A stretch of 22,804 nt of DNA. Origin: Chloroflexota bacterium. Its GTDB lineage: Bacteria > Chloroflexota > Anaerolineae > Anaerolineales > UBA4823. The stretch covers positions 1 through 22,804 of the forward strand of contig JAEWYL010000004.1 of the NCBI GenBank assembly GCA_023395675.1, read 5' to 3'. This document shows positions 12,846 to 20,957 of this stretch, piece by piece; position 1 is the stretch's first letter; every line of letters begins with the position of its first letter. Both the position numbers and the translations under genes were made by a program. Under the pieces are notes generated by a model that was given only the letters and a program-made list of their open reading frames with translations, made no database searches and was not told the DNA's origin.

Positions 12846-14672
12846 TCAAGCAGCATTCGACCCCTCCCCCGCGCCTGTGGGCGCACCGCTTTCCTCCGGG
12901 GCCGCCTCCCGGCGGAACTGCCGCCTGGCGATTTCTGCGTAAAGGGGCGAGTTGAGCAGCAGGTCGCTGTGCTTCCCTCTGGCTGCGATGCGTCCTGCCT
13001 CCAAAACCAGGATCAGGTCGGCGCGCAGTACGGTGCTCAGGCGGTGAGCGATGACAAAAGTCGTGCGGTTCTGCATCAGGCGCGCCAGAGCCTCCTGGAT
13101 CAGGTGTTCCGTGCCCGTATCCACGCTGGCTGTGGCGTCATCCAGGATCAGCAGGCGCGGGTCCAGCAGCATCACCCGGGCGATCGCCAGGCGCTGCCGC
13201 TGCCCGCCGGAGAGGGTCATCCCGCGCTCCCCCACACGCGTATCGTAGCCCAGGGGCATGGCGCGGATGAACTCATCCGCCTGGGCGGCCTCCGCCGCCT
13301 GGATCATGTCCGCCTCCCGGCACTCCTCGCAGCCGAACAGCAGGTTCTCCCGGATGGTGCCGGAAAAGAGCACCGTCTCCTGCAGCACGATCCCGACCTG
13401 GCTGCGGAGCGAGCTGAGCGTGACCTGGCGGATATCGTGCCCGTCGATGGTGATACGTCCCCGGGTGGGATCGTAAAAACGGGGGATCAGGTTTACGATG
13501 GAGGATTTTCCGGAGCCGGTCGGCCCGACCAGGGCCACCGTCTGGCCCGGTTTCGCCTGGAAGTCAATATCCGCAAGCACGCGGTGCCTGCCGTATGAGA
13601 AGGAAACTCCTTCGAAGCGCACCAGACCCTTGACCGGAGGCAGTGGCCGGGCTCCCGGGGCATCCTTCACCTCGGGCACCGAATCCAGCACTTCGAAAAT
13701 CCGCTCTCCGGCTGAGGCCGCCATAATGATGGCGGGGATGATCAGCCCCAGCCTGCGGATCGGGTCAATCAACTGGCCCAGGTAGGTGGTGAAGGCCACC
13801 ATCTCACCCAGGGTCAGGTCTCCAGCGATCACAGCCCGCCCGCCGAGCCAGACGATGAGCGCCACTCCCAGGTTCGCCAGCAGGAACATCAGCGGCAGGT
13901 TGATGGCCTGCAGGCGCGCCGCGTACGCCGACAGCCGGAACCAGAGCTCGTTTTCGGTCTCGAAGCGGGCCGTCTCCGCCTTTCCCTGCCCGAAGGCCTT
14001 GACCACCTGCGCCCCGCGCAGATTCTGCTCGACGGTCGTGGTCAGCACCCCGATTTGTTTCTGGATCTGCAGGGAGAGCGGGCGGTAGCGCCGCCCGAAC
14101 TCCAGCGCTACGAAGACCAGGAACGGCATAAAGATCAGGACCAGGGCCGCCAGCCGGACGTTCATCCACAGCAGAACAGCGCCGGTGCCGAGCAGCAGAA
14201 GCACAGCATCCACGATGCGCAGCGTCGCGCGCCCGGTCAGGAAGCGGATGCGTTCCACATCCTGCACCGCCCGGGCCAGCAGATCGCCGGTTTCGGTCCG
14301 GTCGTGGAATGAGAAGGAAAGGATGGTCAGCTTGTTCTGCAGGTCGTTGCGCAGGTCGTAAGCCACATGCTGCGAGGCGACCTCGCTCCAGCGGCCTTCC
14401 AGGAAGGACAGAGCTCCACGGATCAGGGTGAGTGCAAGCAATCCCAGGGCAGCCCATACCAGCAGGGTGGTGTCGTTCTGGCGGATCCCCCGGTCAATGA
14501 TCCAGCGTAAAAATTGGGGGATGGCGATATTGAGGACAGCCACGCCCAGGAGCGCGGCGTAGGCCCCTGCGGTGATTTTCCAATAGGGCCTCAAATAGCC
14601 GTAGCTGCGGCGCAGGATGTTCGGCGTCTTCTTCGAGATTTTCAGGGATAAGGGGGTTGGTGCAGCGCTCAC
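12846..14672 (-). CDS. ABC exporter half-transporter, subunit with non-catalytic Walker B
   Basis: 608 residues, GTG start at 14672; a GAGG lies only 3 nt upstream, so the start is less certain, but no better one is seen. The six-helix exporter domain (about 30-325) is followed by an ATPase domain with Walker A GPTGSGKSS (about 386), Q-loop LQETVLFS, canonical signature LSGGQRQR (about 488), Walker B LLILDDATASVD with aspartate replacing the catalytic glutamate (about 511), and H-loop IAHRLST. The Glu-to-Asp change is typical of the degenerate site of heterodimeric exporters. It is first in a two-gene minus-strand operon. No convincing promoter was found in the 14673-14890 spacer. Confidence 0.92.
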   Translation of the reverse strand: MSAAPTPLSLKISKKTPNILRRSYGYLRPYWKITAGAYAALLGVAVLNIAIPQFLRWIIDRGIRQNDTTLLVWAALGLLALTLIRGALSFLEGRWSEVASQHVAYDLRNDLQNKLTILSFSFHDRTETGDLLARAVQDVERIRFLTGRATLRIVDAVLLLLGTGAVLLWMNVRLAALVLIFMPFLVFVALEFGRRYRPLSLQIQKQIGVLTTTVEQNLRGAQVVKAFGQGKAETARFETENELWFRLSAYAARLQAINLPLMFLLANLGVALIVWLGGRAVIAGDLTLGEMVAFTTYLGQLIDPIRRLGLIIPAIIMAASAGERIFEVLDSVPEVKDAPGARPLPPVKGLVRFEGVSFSYGRHRVLADIDFQAKPGQTVALVGPTGSGKSSIVNLIPRFYDPTRGRITIDGHDIRQVTLSSLRSQVGIVLQETVLFSGTIRENLLFGCEECREADMIQAAEAAQADEFIRAMPLGYDTRVGERGMTLSGGQRQRLAIARVMLLDPRLLILDDATASVDTGTEHLIQEALARLMQNRTTFVIAHRLSTVLRADLILVLEAGRIAARGKHSDLLLNSPLYAEIARRQFRREAAPEESGAPTGAGEGSNAA

Positions 14673-15079
14673 GGTCCTCGCTGTTGATCGTATAGATTGC
14701 CTCCGTTCGGCGCAGGCCCGGCGGCAGGGTTAATGTACCACATTTCCACAGCAGGCCCTAAGATTCAATAGGGCGCGCGAAATAGTATGTCCCCGGTTTG
14801 GCCAGCGCGTCTCCCTTATAGACTTTTTGTGCACTCGAAATGTTCTTTTTTCCCACCGCTGCGGGCTTTCAAGTAAAATAAATTACCGTGAGATGGGACA
14901 GGGGCGTTTTGTGATCTCGGGCAGCAGCCGGACACAGGCTGCCTCGCCCACCACTACATAACAAACTCTCCAGGATTCCTTGTCCCGCACTGGCGCCGAA
15001 GTTGAAGCGCCCGGGCAAATTTTCAATTGAGGAGTGGAAACCTTCACGGGATACAGCTGGCGCATAAAGGATGGGACTG
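14673..15079. other. Divergent spacer between the ABC operon and ung
   Basis: 407 bp separating divergent transcription units. It contains a weak inverted pair CCCTA/TAGGG around 14758-14775, a pyrimidine-rich T stretch (about 14842-14853), GTAAAATAAATTACCG (14873-14888), which resembles the sequence just before the 5505 palindrome, and copy 2 of the ~95-bp element (14894-14987). No gene is seen. I could not assign a promoter for either direction with confidence. Confidence 0.6.
14894..14987. repeat. 94-bp near-palindromic interspersed element, copy 2
   Basis: Homologous to 7679-7773: GGGACAGGGG and TTTTGTG on the left, CAGGCTGCC, CGCCCAC and AACAAACTCT in the middle, GATTCCTTGTCCCG on the right, in the same order with small indels. 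It also folds on itself (left GGGACAGG against right CTTGTCCC; inner GGGCAGCAGCC against GGCTGCC-TC-GCCC). It ends 92 bp before the ung start codon. The unpaired loop differs from copy 1 while the palindromic layout is kept. Confidence 0.68.
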
Positions 15080-15778
15080 ATGACAGGAAATACAACCGGA
15101 ATGTGCCTGCCGGACAGCTGGCGGCCGGTAGTCGGTGAAGAGCTCAACAAGCCGTATTTTAAAGAGCTGGAGGCTTTTCTGGCTGTCGAACGGCAGCGCT
15201 ATACCATCTTTCCAAAGGAGTCCGAGGTGTTCTCCTCTCTGGAGTACACGCCCTATGAGGCCGTTCGAGTGCTGATCCTGGGGCAGGACCCATATCACGG
15301 GCCGCGCCAGGCCCACGGCTGTAGTTTCTCGGTCCGCCCGCACGTGCCGCCGCCGCCTTCGCTGCAGAATATTTTCAAAGAGCTGAAGCAGGATGTCGGC
15401 GCCGTCCCGCCCGATCACGGCTGCCTGGTCCCCTGGGCGCGACAGGGGGTGCTGCTGCTCAACGCGGTACTCACCGTGCGGGCCGGTCAGGCGAACTCTC
15501 ACCAGGGGAAGGGCTGGGAGCAGTTTACCGACGCCGTCATCCAGGCGGTCAACCGGAAGCCGGAGCGAGTGGTGTTCATTCTCTGGGGGGCTTATGCCCG
15601 CCGGAAAGCAGAGCTGGTGGATCTCACCCGCCACACCATCATCCAGTCGGCGCACCCTTCGCCGTTATCCGCCGCCAACGGCTTTTTTGGCAGCCGGCCC
15701 TTCTCCCGAACCAATGCCGCCCTGCGGCAGGCTGGACTCCCCGAGATCAACTGGCAGCTCCCGAATCTCCCCCGCTGA
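15080..15778 (+). CDS. ung: Uracil-DNA glycosylase, family 1
   Basis: 232 residues from ATG 15080, with AAGGA 8 nt upstream; an ATG 9 bp earlier would overlap that ribosome site. It removes uracil from DNA to start base-excision repair. Family-1 signatures are complete: GQDPYHGPRQAHG with the water-activating aspartate (D70), the PWARQGVLLLNAVLTV uracil-binding segment with its Asn, SHQGKGWEQFTD, and HPSPLSA with the catalytic histidine (H192). Length is normal for the family. It is apparently monocistronic. The next gene starts 79 bp downstream, after a short GTGCA-TGGGG-TGCAC inverted pair. Confidence 0.96.
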   Translation: MTGNTTGMCLPDSWRPVVGEELNKPYFKELEAFLAVERQRYTIFPKESEVFSSLEYTPYEAVRVLILGQDPYHGPRQAHGCSFSVRPHVPPPPSLQNIFKELKQDVGAVPPDHGCLVPWARQGVLLLNAVLTVRAGQANSHQGKGWEQFTDAVIQAVNRKPERVVFILWGAYARRKAELVDLTRHTIIQSAHPSPLSAANGFFGSRPFSRTNAALRQAGLPEINWQLPNLPR

Positions 15779-15857
15779 CAGGTGCATGGGGTGCACGCAA
15801 AAGAACAACGTCACCTGACAACATTTGCCTGCACACAGTGCATGGAGGAGTAAGTGC

Positions 15858-17801
15858 ATGGACCATAAAGAAATGCCGGCGCTCGAGATGCTCAATTTGA
15901 CGGCTGCCGTCCTGGACACGGCCTCTGCTCTCATCATCGTGCTCAACCGGCAGGGGAAAATCGTGATCTTCAACCGGGCTTGCGAGCAGCTCACCGGCGT
16001 CCCGGCTCAAGAGGCGCTTGGGAAACTCTTCTGGGATCTGTTCCTGATCCCCGGTGAAGTTAAAGAGGTGCGCCGGATCTTTACAGACCTGCTGGCCGGA
16101 AAATTCCCCAACCACCACGAGAATCACTGGCTCACCCGCTCTGGTGAGCGCAGGTTGATCTCCTGGAACAATACCGGCATAACGAACGCCTCCGGAGAAG
16201 TGGAATATGTGGTCGGGACCGGAATTGACATTACTGCACAGCGTGAGGCAGAAGAAGCGCTGCGGGAGAGCGAACAACGCTACCGCAGCCTGTTCAAGAA
16301 CAACCACGCGGTGATGATGCTGATCGATCCGAAGAACGGGGATATTGTGGACGCGAACCCGGCGGCCTGTTCCTTCTACGGCTACACTCTGGAGGAGATC
16401 ACAGCCAGGAAAATCACCGATATCAACCTGCTCTCGCCCGAGGAGGTCTTCCAGGAGATGGAGCGAGCCTGGCAGGAAAACCGCCGGCATTTCTACTTCA
16501 CGCACCGCCTTTCGAGCGGCGATCCCCGGGAAGTGGAGGTCTTCAGCGGGCCGATCCGGGTGGGTGGGAGAGACATGCTTTACTCGATCATTCACGATAT
16601 CACCCACCGCAAACAGATGGAAGAGTCTTTGAAAAAGAGCGAGACGCGCGAGCGGGAGCGGGTGAAGGAGCTGGAGGCGATCATGAACACCGTTCCGGCG
16701 GCCATTTGGGTGGCGCGGGATCCGGACTGCCGGGTAGTGACCGGCAACCGGGCCACTTATGACATGCTCAAAGCGCCCGAAGGGACGAACCTCTCGGCAA
16801 ACTATGGGGACCAGCAGCAGCTGCGCCACGTACGGTTTTTCCAGCGCGGTGTTGAGCTGCAGCCGCACGAGCTGCCCCTGCAGGCGGCCCTGGCGCAGGG
16901 GAAGGAGATCCGCGAGTACGAGGAGGACATCGTCTTTGCCGATGGGAGCGTGCGCCACCTGATCGGCAACGTTTCTCCCATGGAGGACGAAAGCGGGCGC
17001 ATCTGGGGCGCGGTGGCAGCGTTTATCGATATCAGCGAACTGAAACGGGCGGAAGAGTCGCTGCGCCAGTACGCGGCAGAACTGGAGCGCAGCAACCGCG
17101 ATCTGCAGGACTTCGCCTTTATCGCCTCTCACGATCTGCAGGAGCCGCTCCGCAAAATTCGCGCCTTTGGAGAACTGCTCGAAGCCGATGGGACCGGGGG
17201 ACTGAGCAGCCAGGGCCGGGATTATCTGGAGCGCATGATTTTCGCCGCCGAGCGTATGCGCCGCATGATTGATGACCTGCTAGCCTACTCGCGCATCACC
17301 ACCCGGGCGCAGCCCTTCACCCATGTGGACCTGAATCAGGTAGCGGAAGATGTGCTCCAGGACCTTGAAATGCGCATCCTGAGCACGGGAGGCAGGGTGG
17401 AGATGAGCCGCCTGCCCCAGGTCGAAGCAGACCTGCCCCAGATGCGGCAGCTTCTCCAAAACCTGTTTGCAAACGCCCTCAAGTTCCACCGTCCGGGTGT
17501 GCCTCCTCTGGTCAAGGTGCGCGCAGAAGCCGTGGGTAAACCCGAGGCGCCGGAGGGGCAGGGCGAGATGACCCGGGTCATTGTGGAAGACAACGGCATC
17601 GGGCTGGACATGGAGCACCGGGAGCGCATCTTCCAGCCCTTCCAGCGTTTACACGGGCGCAGCCAGTATGACGGCAGCGGGATCGGCCTGGCCATCTGCC
17701 GCCGTATTGTCGAGCGGCACCATGGAGAGATCGAGGTGCAGAGCACGCCCGGCGAGGGGGCTACCTTCATCGTCACGCTGCCGGTCCGGCAGAGCCATTG
17801 A
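15858..17801 (+). CDS. Soluble triple-PAS sensor histidine kinase
   Basis: 647 residues from ATG 15858, chosen because GGAGGAG (15844-15850) lies 7 nt upstream, although the frame is open 11 codons further. There is no membrane segment, so it is cytoplasmic. Order: PAS/PAC 1 (about 8-125), PAS/PAC 2 (136-255), coiled linker, a PAS-like domain 3 (272-395, ending GAVAAFIDISELKRAEESL), HisKA with ASHDLQEPLRKIRAFG (H425), as in phytochrome-type kinases, then the ATPase domain with N box NLFANALKFH (about 535), VEDNGIGLD, FQPFQRLHG and GSGIGLAICRRIVERHHG. It should sense an internal cue through PAS ligands (none assignable). There is no cognate regulator next to it, so its partner is unknown. Confidence 0.92.
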   Translation: MDHKEMPALEMLNLTAAVLDTASALIIVLNRQGKIVIFNRACEQLTGVPAQEALGKLFWDLFLIPGEVKEVRRIFTDLLAGKFPNHHENHWLTRSGERRLISWNNTGITNASGEVEYVVGTGIDITAQREAEEALRESEQRYRSLFKNNHAVMMLIDPKNGDIVDANPAACSFYGYTLEEITARKITDINLLSPEEVFQEMERAWQENRRHFYFTHRLSSGDPREVEVFSGPIRVGGRDMLYSIIHDITHRKQMEESLKKSETRERERVKELEAIMNTVPAAIWVARDPDCRVVTGNRATYDMLKAPEGTNLSANYGDQQQLRHVRFFQRGVELQPHELPLQAALAQGKEIREYEEDIVFADGSVRHLIGNVSPMEDESGRIWGAVAAFIDISELKRAEESLRQYAAELERSNRDLQDFAFIASHDLQEPLRKIRAFGELLEADGTGGLSSQGRDYLERMIFAAERMRRMIDDLLAYSRITTRAQPFTHVDLNQVAEDVLQDLEMRILSTGGRVEMSRLPQVEADLPQMRQLLQNLFANALKFHRPGVPPLVKVRAEAVGKPEAPEGQGEMTRVIVEDNGIGLDMEHRERIFQPFQRLHGRSQYDGSGIGLAICRRIVERHHGEIEVQSTPGEGATFIVTLPVRQSH

Positions 17802-18168
17802 CGCGCGCCGGGTACCTCTCCTGCGGTTGCAGAACAGCCAGCCTGTGGTTTTCAGGTTATCAACACCGCCAGCTCCTTTACGCACCCTGGATACCCTGAA
17901 TCGAACCCTGCGCGCCGTCTAGCCTTTAAAGCTTGAGAAGAGTTATGCAATTCCGGGAAGATAACCGTGTTTTCTGCCGGCTGCGCCTGGATAAACCACT
18001 CCCTCCAACTACGTAGCTCCTATTATGAAATAAATCTAGCCGGAAGTGTTAAAATATAGATAGAGGCGCGCGCTTCTGAGAGCGCCTCGTCTTGAGAGTG
18101 CCTGTGCGTCCCCCCAGGGTACGGGCAGGACCTCGGGTTTCTGTGCTTGCATAATCAGGGGAGGTCCT
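17802..18168. other. Spacer between the PAS kinase and the aminotransferase
   Basis: 367 bp without a recognisable gene. A -10-like TAAAAT (18050-18055) in an AT-rich stretch may be the promoter of the downstream operon, but I find no good -35. It is followed by a perfect 7-bp hairpin GAGGCGC/GCGCCTC (18063-18069, 18082-18088) that would lie at the very start of such a transcript. No intrinsic terminator is evident for the kinase gene. Confidence 0.5.
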
Positions 18169-19341
18169 GTGAGCTTTGCGAAACGCGTGATGGAATTGAA
18201 GCCCGAGGGCGCTTACCATGTTCTGGCGAAAGCCCAGGCCCTGGAAGCCGCCGGACGTACGATCATCCACCTGGAGATCGGTGAGCCTGATTTCGGCACC
18301 CCGGCCCATATCAGCATGGCCGGCGTGCGCGCCATCACGGAAGGGCGCACCCGCTACAATCCTCCGGGCGGTATTGGCGAGCTGCGCGCCGCAATCGCTG
18401 CGGAGGCCGGGCGCAGGCGCGGCTTGCAGATCAAACCGGCGCAGGTCGTCATCGGCCCAGGCGCCAAGCCGGCTCTCTTCTTTCCCACCCTGGCCCTGGT
18501 GGAACCTGGGGATGAGGTGATCTATCCGGACCCCGGGTTCCCCACCTACCCGGCCATGATTAAGGCGGCCGGCGGGGTCCCGGTTCCGGTCCCGCTACAC
18601 GAGGAGCAGGACTTCTCCTTCGACCTGCAGGCGCTGGACCGCCTGATCAGCGACCGGACGCGCATGATTGTGCTCAACTCGCCGGGCAATCCGACCGGCG
18701 GGGTGATGCCGGTCGAGGCGCTGGAGCATATCGCCAGAGCGGCGCAGGAGCATGACCTGTGGGTGCTCTCCGACGAGATCTACGCCCGCCTGGTCTACGA
18801 GGCCCCGGCCCCCAGTATCGCCGCCCTGCCCGGGATGTCAGCTCGCACCGTAATCTGCGACGGGTTCTCGAAAACCTATGCCATGACGGGCTGGCGGCTG
18901 GGTTTTGGCATTATGCCCGAGGCTCTGGCGGAACGGGTAGAACTGCTGCTGACACATTCCATCGGCTGCACCGCCAGCTTCACCCAGTATGCCGGGTTGG
19001 AGGCCCTGGCAGGCCCGCAGGATGAGGCCGGGGCCATGCTCGAGGCCTACCGCGCCAGGCGAGAGGCGCTGGTCTGCGGGCTGAACGCCATCCCGGGCGT
19101 TCACTGCCGTATGCCGCAGGGGGCATTCTACGCTTTCCCGAACGTGACTGCTTTCGGACAGCCCTCAGCCTGGCTGGCTGATTACCTGCTGGAGGAGGCC
19201 GGAGTAGCCGTACTTCCGGGCACAGCCTTTGGCGCCCAGGGGGAGGGATACCTGCGCCTGTGCTTTGCCAATTCTCTGGGAAATATCCATCGTGCGCTGG
19301 AGTGTATTGCAAACGCGCTCGGGCGCTTACCACTCCGCTGA
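18169..19341 (+). CDS. PLP-dependent aminotransferase, class I/II (AspC-like fold)
   Basis: 390 residues. GTG 18169 follows GGGGAGG (18158-18164); an ATG at codon 8 is an alternative. Fold-type I markers are in order: PGGIGELRAAIA, SPGNPTGG (PLP-binding Asn), SDEIYARLVY (Asp and Tyr), DGFSKTYAMTGWRLGF with the PLP lysine (K235), and YLRLCFANS with the substrate-carboxylate arginine (R363). It transfers an amino group from an amino acid to a 2-oxo acid in the cytoplasm. The subgroup resembles broad aspartate/aromatic or alanine-type enzymes, but the substrate cannot be fixed from motifs. The diguanylate cyclase starts 40 bp after its stop, so co-transcription is likely, without an obvious metabolic link. 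Confidence 0.9.
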   Translation: MSFAKRVMELKPEGAYHVLAKAQALEAAGRTIIHLEIGEPDFGTPAHISMAGVRAITEGRTRYNPPGGIGELRAAIAAEAGRRRGLQIKPAQVVIGPGAKPALFFPTLALVEPGDEVIYPDPGFPTYPAMIKAAGGVPVPVPLHEEQDFSFDLQALDRLISDRTRMIVLNSPGNPTGGVMPVEALEHIARAAQEHDLWVLSDEIYARLVYEAPAPSIAALPGMSARTVICDGFSKTYAMTGWRLGFGIMPEALAERVELLLTHSIGCTASFTQYAGLEALAGPQDEAGAMLEAYRARREALVCGLNAIPGVHCRMPQGAFYAFPNVTAFGQPSAWLADYLLEEAGVAVLPGTAFGAQGEGYLRLCFANSLGNIHRALECIANALGRLPLR

Positions 19342-19381
19342 CCGGGACAATCCGCTTCACGAACGCCGGACAATCAGATAC

Positions 19382-20917
19382 ATGAAAAAGCTCTATCACG
19401 TGCTTCTCGTCGACGACGACGAGGATCAATTTATATTATTAACTGAGCTGATCTCCGAAGGAACGGGAGGCTCGGGGAGGATCAAGCTCAAGCTTGACTG
19501 GGCAGCCACTTTTGAAGCCGCCCTGGCCGCCTTCCGGGAGGACGCCTACGACGCCTTCCTGATTGATTACCGTCTCGGTGAGCACAATGGGCTGGAACTG
19601 CTGGAGGAAGGGCTGCGCATCGGCTGCAGAGCGCCGATCATCATCCTGACCGGGCAGGGCAATTATGACGTTGACCTGGCCGCGATGCAGGCCGGCGCGG
19701 CAGATTACCTGGTGAAGGAGAGGCTGAGCCTGCCCCTGCTGGAACGCTCCATCCGCTACGCCATTGAACAGGCGGCGGCCCGCAACGAGCTGGAGAGGCG
19801 GGTTCAGGAGCGCACCAGCGACCTCGGGCGAGCAAACGAGGAACTGCGCGCGGAGATAGCCCGGCGAGAAGAGACGGAGAAGGCGCTGCGGGCCGCCAAC
19901 GAACAGCTCGCGCGCGCCCGGGATGTGCTGGAAGAGACCGTGGCCGACCGCACGGCGGAATTGCGCCGCCGGGCGGATGAGCTGCAGGCGCTTCAGAACG
20001 CCACTGCGGCCCTGCTCACCACCTTGGACCTGGACGAGCTGCTGCCTCAGATCCTGGACGCCGTGCGCAGCGCCCTGCCCGCGGCCGAGTACAGCAACCT
20101 GCACCTGATGCAGGGCGATGCCAAGGAGCTCCCTCCCTACCTCCTGCAGGTGGTCGCTAACCGGCGGCCTTTGTTGTGCGCCGATATGCTCAAGCTGGAG
20201 AACTGCGTGCCGGGTGACCGCGAAGGCGCTCCGGCTGAACGCGCGTTCCGGTCCCTCATCGCCGCGCCGCTGATCCTGGAGGGGCGCTGCATCGGGGTCC
20301 TCTCCCTCGGCGCTTCCCGGCCCGATGCCTTCACTCCCGGCGACCTGCGCCTGCTGGTCAGCTTCGCGGCCACAACCACAGCCGCCATCCGTAACGCCCG
20401 GTTGTACGATGAGGTCCAGCGGGAGTCCATCACCGACTCTCTCACCGGACTGTATAACCGGCGCGGGCTGTTTGCCCTCAGCGAGCATGAGATCGAGCTG
20501 GCGCGGCGGAATAAGCGCCGCCCCTCGGTCATTATGTTCGATATTGATCGCTTCAAGCAGGTGAACGATACCTACGGGCATGGCGTGGGGGATGAAGTGC
20601 TGCGCGAACTGGCGGTCCGGGTCCGCGATTCCATCCGCAGTATTGACATCCTGGCCCGTTACGGCGGGGAGGAATTCGCCATCCTGGTGCCGGAGAGCGA
20701 CCTGCCCAGCTCATCTGAACTGGCGGAACGGCTGCGCCAGCTGGTTGCCGCCGAGCCATTCATGACCCATCGCGGGCCAATCCCGGTCACGATCAGTCTC
20801 GGGGTGGTAGAGGCTTTACCGGGCAGGTTGGACCTGGCCGAGCTGCTCGTCCTGGCGGACACAGCCCTTTACCGGGCCAAGCAGAACGGGCGCAACCGGG
20901 TTGAAATGTTCGAGTAG
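19382..20917 (+). CDS. Response-regulator diguanylate cyclase (REC-GAF-GGDEF)
   Basis: 511 residues from ATG 19382; no clear ribosome site is present, and the frame is open upstream into the aminotransferase gene without a better start. The receiver domain (1-125) has D11-D13, phospho-acceptor D62, T90 and K112. A long charged coiled coil (about 130-215) follows, then a GAF-like domain (about 217-345) and a GGDEF domain (about 350-510). The active-site loop reads GGEEF (428-432), a catalytic form, and an RxxD inhibitory site is intact (R419-D422), with the same spacing as in PleD. It should make c-di-GMP from two GTP, switched by phosphorylation and limited by product feedback. A phosphodonor kinase could be the PAS kinase upstream or the protein downstream (inference). 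Confidence 0.93.
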   Translation: MKKLYHVLLVDDDEDQFILLTELISEGTGGSGRIKLKLDWAATFEAALAAFREDAYDAFLIDYRLGEHNGLELLEEGLRIGCRAPIIILTGQGNYDVDLAAMQAGAADYLVKERLSLPLLERSIRYAIEQAAARNELERRVQERTSDLGRANEELRAEIARREETEKALRAANEQLARARDVLEETVADRTAELRRRADELQALQNATAALLTTLDLDELLPQILDAVRSALPAAEYSNLHLMQGDAKELPPYLLQVVANRRPLLCADMLKLENCVPGDREGAPAERAFRSLIAAPLILEGRCIGVLSLGASRPDAFTPGDLRLLVSFAATTTAAIRNARLYDEVQRESITDSLTGLYNRRGLFALSEHEIELARRNKRRPSVIMFDIDRFKQVNDTYGHGVGDEVLRELAVRVRDSIRSIDILARYGGEEFAILVPESDLPSSSELAERLRQLVAAEPFMTHRGPIPVTISLGVVEALPGRLDLAELLVLADTALYRAKQNGRNRVEMFE

Positions 20918-20919
20918 GA

Positions 20920-20941
20920 CGGCCCGGAAGGAACCGGGCCG
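20920..20941 (+). terminator. Compact GC hairpin between the cyclase and multi-PAS genes
   Basis: CGGCCCGG (20920-20927) and CCGGGCCG (20934-20941) form a perfect 8-bp stem with a 6-nt AAGGAA loop, 2 bp after the cyclase stop. No T-tract follows, so it may stabilise the mRNA end or modulate read-through. The only ribosome-site-like sequence ahead of the next gene (AAGGA) lies in this loop, 25 nt from its ATG. Confidence 0.5.
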
Positions 20942-20957
20942 TAGAAAAGTGAATCAG

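Noticed and set aside
14646..14660. GGGATAAGGGGGTT inside the ABC gene resembling the left end of the ~95-bp element
   Set aside because: It lies within codons for the N-terminus and has no matching right end nearby, so it is most likely coincidence.
15747..17132. 461-codon minus-strand frame opposite the PAS kinase
   Set aside because: Shadow of the kinase gene; low-complexity His/Arg/Gln composition and no domain.
19229..19381. N-terminal extension of the diguanylate cyclase into the aminotransferase gene
   Set aside because: The aminotransferase frame is clearly real up to 19341, and the receiver domain starts cleanly at MKKLYHVLLVDDD.
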